Positions 51,178 through 55,637 of a stretch of 55,637 bases of DNA are shown here, piece by piece. The translations under genes and the position numbers were made by a program. The stretch's first letter is position 1. The number at the start of each line of letters is the position of its first letter. This stretch comes from Parachlorella kessleri. Taxonomy: Eukaryota; Chlorophyta; Trebouxiophyceae; Chlorellales; Chlorellaceae. Location: contig BBXU01001711.1 of NCBI GenBank assembly GCA_001598975.1, positions 1 through 55,637 on the forward strand, read 5' to 3'. The notes under the pieces are model-generated. The model made no database searches. It had not been told where the DNA came from and was given only the letters and a program-made list of their open reading frames with translations.

Positions 51178-53046
51178 TTAGTACTGGGCGGCCAGGTTGA
51201 TGAGGTCATGCAGCCATGCAGCATTCCCACCTCGCTCCTTAGCGGCCGCCAGCGCCTGCAAAAAGGTGCGGAGACAATAAACCTGACTGTTAAATTGGGA
51301 CGTGTCATGTGTGCGGAAGGTTCCTGTCATAGTCGGCTAATGCAACCTGCCGAAGTGACTTCACTGGGTCGCAACAGCAGCTCCACAATTCAGCCAGCAG
51401 CAGTACCGCACAAGCTGCCTCATGTATATATATTTAATATATATATGCCAACCCCATAGTATGTGACAACCCGACATGGCTGGCACACTGAGCATCGGTC
51501 CAACATGCCTGCCCACCTCCTGTTGCTCTGTAAGTTCACTAGCTGTCAGGCCCACCTACCTTCTTAGCGAACTTTGTGTCGACCATGCCCTCAGGTACGC
51601 CCTCAACTCGCACCATCATGCGCCCCTGGCCATCGTACCACCGCAGCTGGGTCACCGGCTCCCTGCACTGGCCCACAGCACATTGCGAGTGAAGCCCGCC
51701 TCCCGTGCTTTCACCACACGCCATGCTGCCACCATTGGACTTGCACTGTGATCACGCCGGCACCATCCACCAGGCATGGCACACATACTTCCACCACTTA
51801 GATGTCATCCAGGAAACTGAGTGCCCGACACCAACTCTAACCGATGCATATAGATCAGTGTGACACATCGTTGCCCTGCACCCCACCTGCCAGCCAGGAT
51901 GGCATCCACGCTGCGCGCCACGCTCATGTGCACCCGCCAGCGGCTCTGGGAGAGCACCTCCACCAGCGTGCTGAATGTGGGGGCACACCGCTCGGTGCGT
52001 GTCTTGCTCCTGCAGGGACAGCACGGTAACTGCACTGTAGGCAGGTAGGGACACACCAGGCAGGAGGAAGGCAAAGCTTCCTCAAGCACACTGCCAGAGG
52101 TCCTCAGCTTATTTGGCAGACAATGGTTGGGTTTCAAAGCATATACATCAGAGCAGAGTGGACAGGTTCTGGATAGCCCATTGGAGCAGCAGTGGATGTG
52201 TGCGCTCGGCCCTACAATGCCTACCTGCCAGGAAGCTGAGGCAAAGCTGCTGGTACAATAAACTCTATTATGTACTGGTCTAGCATAGCACACTCCCTGC
52301 ACCCACCCTCCGTTGGTCTTCCTGGCTTCCTCGTCTCCCAGGACAACCTGGTGCACCCCGCCCACCAGGGAGTTGAGTTCAGGATTCTTCAGCAGGCTCT
52401 CCAGGGACACGCCGTGCGCGGTGCCGACCTGGAGCATGACAGGTGGACATGGGGTGAGGTTCCGCACGTAGCGCTGATATTGACGGGCAGCATTTGGGTG
52501 CTGTTCAATGGACCTAGCTCCAGCGCGGCATTCTTGCATAGAGCAGGGCCGCATAGGACTACTGCGGGCTGGTCTAAGTAATGTGCTGGCTTTACAGCTG
52601 TGGTAATGGCAACGGCTGACATGCAGGGAGTACCGTTGAAGGCGTTGGGCAGCCGTCACTCACCATGACCACACCCCGCTGTCCGATGCTCTTGGCAGCT
52701 GCAGCCTCCTTGCTGGACCCAATCTCGTCGATGATGATGGCCTGCAGGCAGCAACACCTCAGTCTGTAAGCTGTTCATGCCATGAAGTGCTCAACTTGCG
52801 CCAGGATAACGCAAAAATACAGCCAGGTTTGCTGGGTCCGTAAGATATAATCAGAAACAATTCGCTGTGCATAACAGGAGTGTGCTTATGTAGTTGCTTA
52901 CAGCTGCAGGCTGAGCAAGGCAGTACCTGCGGCGTGTGGTTCTGCACTGCCTCAATCATGACTGCATGCTGGGAACCACGGTCAGGGACCATCATGCGCC
53001 GTGCCCGGCCGATGCAGGCATGGGGTGTGGATGCGTCACCGGCAAA
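51178..53046 (-). CDS. SpoIIIAA/Ycf45-type (SPD1-like) P-loop ATPase, 5'-truncated
   Basis: Six exons on the minus strand: 52927 to about 53046, 52664-52741, 52307-52428, 51887-52009, 51560-51662 and 51178-51255, phase-consistent to a TAA stop. Motifs: PHACIGRARRMMVPDRGSQH, AVMIEAVQNHTPQ, Walker B AIIIDEIGSSKEAAAAKSIG, QRGVVMVGTAHGVSLESLLK, NPELNSLVGGVHQVVLGDEE, ARKTNGG, then FSTLVEVLSQSRWRVHMSVA and a C-terminal region VPEGMVDTKFAKK, LHDLINLAAQY. This family (bacterial SpoIIIAA-like, cyanobacterial and algal Ycf45, Arabidopsis SPD1) works in plastid development. The Walker A half and N-terminus are missing: just upstream of GDASTPHAC the same open frame turns into retroelement integrase sequence. 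It is therefore probably disrupted here, or its 5' exons lie beyond the window. Confidence 0.85.
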
Positions 53047-53262
53047 CTTGCTGGTAAAGCGGGGATCTCTGTCGCTGACAATGCTGCGCTGTACACCATG
53101 CAGACGCACCACATTGTCGAAGTACAGCCGGGCGAACTCCGGAGCTGTGACGGTGGTGGTGGTGGCTGCCAGGTGGACCATCTTGGTCAGCTTGTCCACG
53201 AAGACAGCGATGGCGTCCTTGCCGGAGGGAGCTTTGGGGAGCTGGGTGATAAGGCGTGCTAC
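53047..53262 (-). mobile_element. Ty3/gypsy integrase fragment, N-terminal half of the core, minus strand
   Basis: The minus strand reads LITQLPKAPSGKDAIAVFVD, KLTKMVHLAA, FARLYFDNVVRLHGVQRSIV and SDRDPRFTSKF, typical of the integrase core of Ty3/gypsy elements up to just past the second catalytic Asp. It then passes without a stop into the Ycf45-type ATPase exon (GDASTPHAC). It is cut at both ends. Confidence 0.85.
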
Positions 53263-54119
53263 AGGCCTTACCCTACACCTTACCTTACCACCCCCAGACC
53301 GATGGGCAGACCGAGCGAGCCAACAGGACGCTGGAAGAGATGCTGCGGGCGTATGTGGACACGGAGACCAGGAACTGGGATGACCACCTGGCAGCGGCTG
53401 AGTTCGCAATCAACAACGCCCCGCACGCCTCATCAGGTCAGAGCCCTTTCTATCTTAACTTCGGCCAGCACCCCCTCTTGCCAGCCACCATGGATTTGGC
53501 AGTGCTGGGCCAGAAGCAGAATCAGGCAGGCATAGACTTTGCCAGCCAGACAGAAGCTGACTTGCAGCGGGCTAAAGAGCTACTGCAGCAAGCTCAGCAA
53601 CGGCAGCAGTACTACGCTGATCAGCAGCGTAAGCAGCATACCTTTTCAGTAGGAGACAAGGTGTGGCTCTCAACGGAGAACCTGCGCATCCCCGGCCACT
53701 CCAAGCTGGATGCCAAGTGGACTGGACCCTTCCCAGTCACCGAAGTGGTGTCACCTACGGCACTACGGCTGGAGCTTCCAGATACCATGAAGATCCACGA
53801 TGTCATCAACGTGTCACGGCTGAAGGTGTGGCACGGCAGCGACCGCTATGGAGACCGGGAGTATGCCAGACCCCCACCTCTGGAGGACACCACCGACATC
53901 TTCCTAGTCGAGCGGATACTAGACAAACGGACTACCACTGGCAAGGGACGACGGACTGAGTACCTCGTGCAATGGCAGGGCTACCCCATCTATGATGCCA
54001 CCTGGGAGCCTATCTCCAACCTGCTCGGCACCGAGGTAAAGGCCATGAAAGCTGCTTTTGATCGAGCTCATAAGCAGCAGGAGCCCGCAGCCAAGCGTAC
54101 AGCCAAAGCAGCCCAGTGA
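53256..54119 (+). mobile_element. Ty3/gypsy chromovirus integrase C-terminal half with chromodomain
   Basis: A 287-codon plus-strand frame: YHPQTDGQTERANRTLEEML (holding the third catalytic residue, Glu), WDDHLAAAEFAINNAPHASS, FYLNFGQHPLLP, FSVGDKVWLSTENLRIPG, KLDAKWTGPFPVTEVVSPTA, LPDTMKIHDVINVSRLKVWH and a chromodomain FLVERILDKRTTT, TEYLVQWQGYPIYDATWEPI. It ends AAKRTAKAAQ and a TGA at 54117-54119. The chromodomain marks the chromovirus lineage, which targets chromatin marks. About 15 residues that should link it to the opposite-strand half are missing at the junction near 53263. Confidence 0.95.
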
Positions 54120-54916
54120 GTCACGATGACTCACTTGCCTCGGCAGTGTCGGTGCGCGCCAGGATGTCCCCAAGGCGGGCGCACCGATCGATCGCGATCC
54201 CTGGCCTATATCAGCTCCCGTCTTTTGGGTGCCTTTCCTCCTCTCCTTCCCTCAGCCAGTGACGGTCAACCCAGACATGGCTGACCTACCTCCCTTTGAG
54301 GATGAAGTGGCTGATGCCCTCAACCCAGCCGGCCAGCCACAGCCAGCAGCAGCTCCGCCCCCGGGTCCTGCCGAGGTGTACCACAGCCTCACCCAGTGGG
54401 GTACCCAGTGGGGTACCCAGCTGGCTACAGATTTGGGCCAGGCCTTCGCAGTCCAGCTGGCAGCGGCCAACACAGCAGCAGGTGCAGCAGCCGCACCAGC
54501 AGCAGCAGCAGCAGACGGAGCCCTACTATGACCCTGGCAACGGGCATGAAGTGCCTTACTCCCCAGTGGATCCTGCCCCGGCACCGCCTGCCCAGCGGGA
54601 ACAGGTCTACCGACCTACCAGTCCCAACTACCGGCCCACCACTCCTCCGGAGTCCGATGACGAGCACAAGCCTGGACCATCCTCCAAGCGCCTTACCACG
54701 CCTTACCACTACATCAGACCAAGGTCAGGCTGTCCTTTTCGCAACGCATATCACTAATCCACAAGGACAAGGTATCAGACACTAGCAAACGCAAGCCTAC
54801 AATGGTTCATAACTGAACTCCACCTCAAAGGCTGGCTGGCGGGTTGGTCTTCGTCTCGCTCCAAGCTTCCACATCTTGGTCTAGATCCAGAGTCGACAAT
54901 CTCGGGCTCGGTTTAT

Positions 54917-55037
54917 CGTCCTTAGAGCTGGACGTCTGGGGCTCTTTTTAGCGTCCTTAGAGCTGGACGGCTGGGGCTCTTTTTATCGTCCTTAGAGCTG
55001 GACGGCTGGGGCTCTTTTTACTGTCCTTAGAGCTGGA
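54917..55037 (+). repeat. 35-bp tandem array, about 3.5 copies
   Basis: The unit starts CGTCCTTAGAGCTGGACG and continues GCTGGGGCTCTTTTTA. Copies begin at 54917, 54952, 54987 and 55022 (partial), with only single-base differences. There are no unique spacers, so it is not a CRISPR array. It lies in the presumed 3' region of the retroelement. Confidence 0.9.
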
Positions 55038-55508
55038 CACTCCGACACCCCTGGTGTCAAGCTGCCACTGCCCGAGGCTGGCTGCTTCTATCGGTTGCCG
55101 CCAATATGGTCGGCACACCAAACGTGCCAAGCTGCCACGATCCCTGATCTGGCTGCTGCACCGACTGAGACGATGCCCTCACGATGGCAAGCATCTCACT
55201 GCTGCACCTTGCTGGCTAGTCAGCATGGCTGGACGAGCCGCGCGCGCCATGCTGCATGGCCGCTGACACTGCTGCACTAGCACGAGCGATAACCCACCGG
55301 TGCACGCGATGGTGGGGGACCAAAATGACCTTCGTCATGCTCCCATCTCGAAGCTGGGCAGCCTAGGGGAAAGCTGCCTTGCGGTCGCGGGCCGTGCTGC
55401 GGAAGGCTGCTGCTGTAACTGTCCGGTAGTCACGAGCGCTCAGTGCTCCTAGTCAGTGACAAACGAACTAAGCAAGCAACGCAACGCAGAGCCGCGCTTC
55501 GGGCGCCA

Positions 55509-55637
55509 GATGTAACACGCAGCTCCCCGGGCGACTACATGCTTACAAGGCGGAGCGCGAGCGCCAGGTCAGGTCGGACCCGGCCAGATCATGTCGGACC
55601 CCGAAACAGGGGAACAGGCAAGCCTTATACCAAAAGC
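55509..55637 (+). mobile_element. possible LTR start of the chromovirus
   Basis: TGTAACACGCAGC follows GGGCGCCAGA. LTRs of this class usually start with TG, often TGTAACA. The window ends before a CA terminus or a second LTR copy could be seen. Confidence 0.3.

Larger units (their letters stand above)
54120..55637 (+). mobile_element. 3' part of the chromovirus: short ORFs, tandem array, possible LTR
   Basis: After the pol stop, one frame from about 54277 reads MADLPPFEDEVADALNPAGQ, SLTQWGTQWGTQLATDLGQA and an Ala run to 54531. An overlapping frame carries a Gln run, GHEVPYSPVDPAPAP and YRPTSPNYRPTTPPESDDEH to about 54757. The two look like one Pro/Gln/Ala-rich protein broken by a frameshift, possibly gag-like or an extra 3' ORF. 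A 35-bp array follows at 54917-55037. TGTAACACGCAGC at about 55512, after a GCGCCAGA stretch, could be the start of an LTR that runs off the edge. Confidence 0.5.

Noticed and set aside
53041..53409. A real host protein made of integrase plus Ycf45-type ATPase
   Set aside because: The frame is open, but the integrase piece is cut at both ends and lacks its partner half. Chance read-through is more likely than a domesticated fusion.
54917..55037. CRISPR array
   Set aside because: Units are directly adjacent with no unique spacers, and the genome is eukaryotic.

Overview
This is a nuclear window of a green alga, probably a core chlorophyte. The evidence is dense spliceosomal introns, TGTAA-type polyadenylation signals after several stops, many plastid-type transit peptides, plastid and starch genes (starch synthase II, a CBM20 starch-binding protein, the plastid GTPase DER, a lumenal cyclophilin, a Ycf45/SPD1-type ATPase) and a chromovirus-type Ty3/gypsy retroelement. 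I cannot name the species. All gene models were built by hand from splice signals, reading-frame phase and family motifs.

Layout, left to right. 332-1401 (-): 5' part of an SNF1/AMPK-type (SnRK1) kinase that runs off the left edge. 2053-4044 (+): CBM20 starch-binding protein, head-to-head with the kinase. 4045-6088: poorly resolved, with possible minus-strand exons and one copy of a dispersed repeat. 6089-11573 (-): DER/EngA double GTPase. 11804-13489 (+): glycine-rich RRM protein. 14178-14742 (+): a small unknown protein. 14892-15889 (-): TMEM242-like membrane protein. 16786-17592 (-): ribosomal protein bS16. 17964-20300 (+): thylakoid-lumen cyclophilin-like protein. 21275-38821 (-): DNA polymerase theta, with SF2 helicase and family A polymerase on one ~2,330-residue chain in at least 38 exons. 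39105-46316 (-): a 20-exon, 994-codon reading frame joining a BASS-family plastid transporter to a complete starch synthase II. 47175-50169 (+): R2R3-MYB factor. 51178 to about 53046 (-): SpoIIIAA/Ycf45-type ATPase whose 5' part has been replaced by retroelement sequence. About 53047-55637: rearranged Ty3/gypsy chromovirus with its integrase split onto opposite strands, a 35-bp tandem array and a possible LTR start.

Functional themes. Three genes concern carbon and starch: the SnRK1 energy-sensor kinase, the CBM20 protein and the BASS-starch synthase fusion. Three concern organelle gene expression or folding: DER, bS16 and the cyclophilin. DNA polymerase theta serves microhomology-mediated end joining. 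Gene pairs are often divergent with short shared upstream regions (kinase/CBM20, DER/RRM, bS16/cyclophilin, BASS-SS/MYB).

The most notable result is the BASS transporter-starch synthase II fusion: one phase-consistent frame, with a 606-bp exon holding the last transporter helices, a proline-rich linker and the start of the GT5 domain. Others are eight GC-AG introns concentrated in two genes, a 30-bp perfect palindrome, an unusual domain layout in polymerase theta, and the retroelement rearrangement that truncates the Ycf45-type gene.
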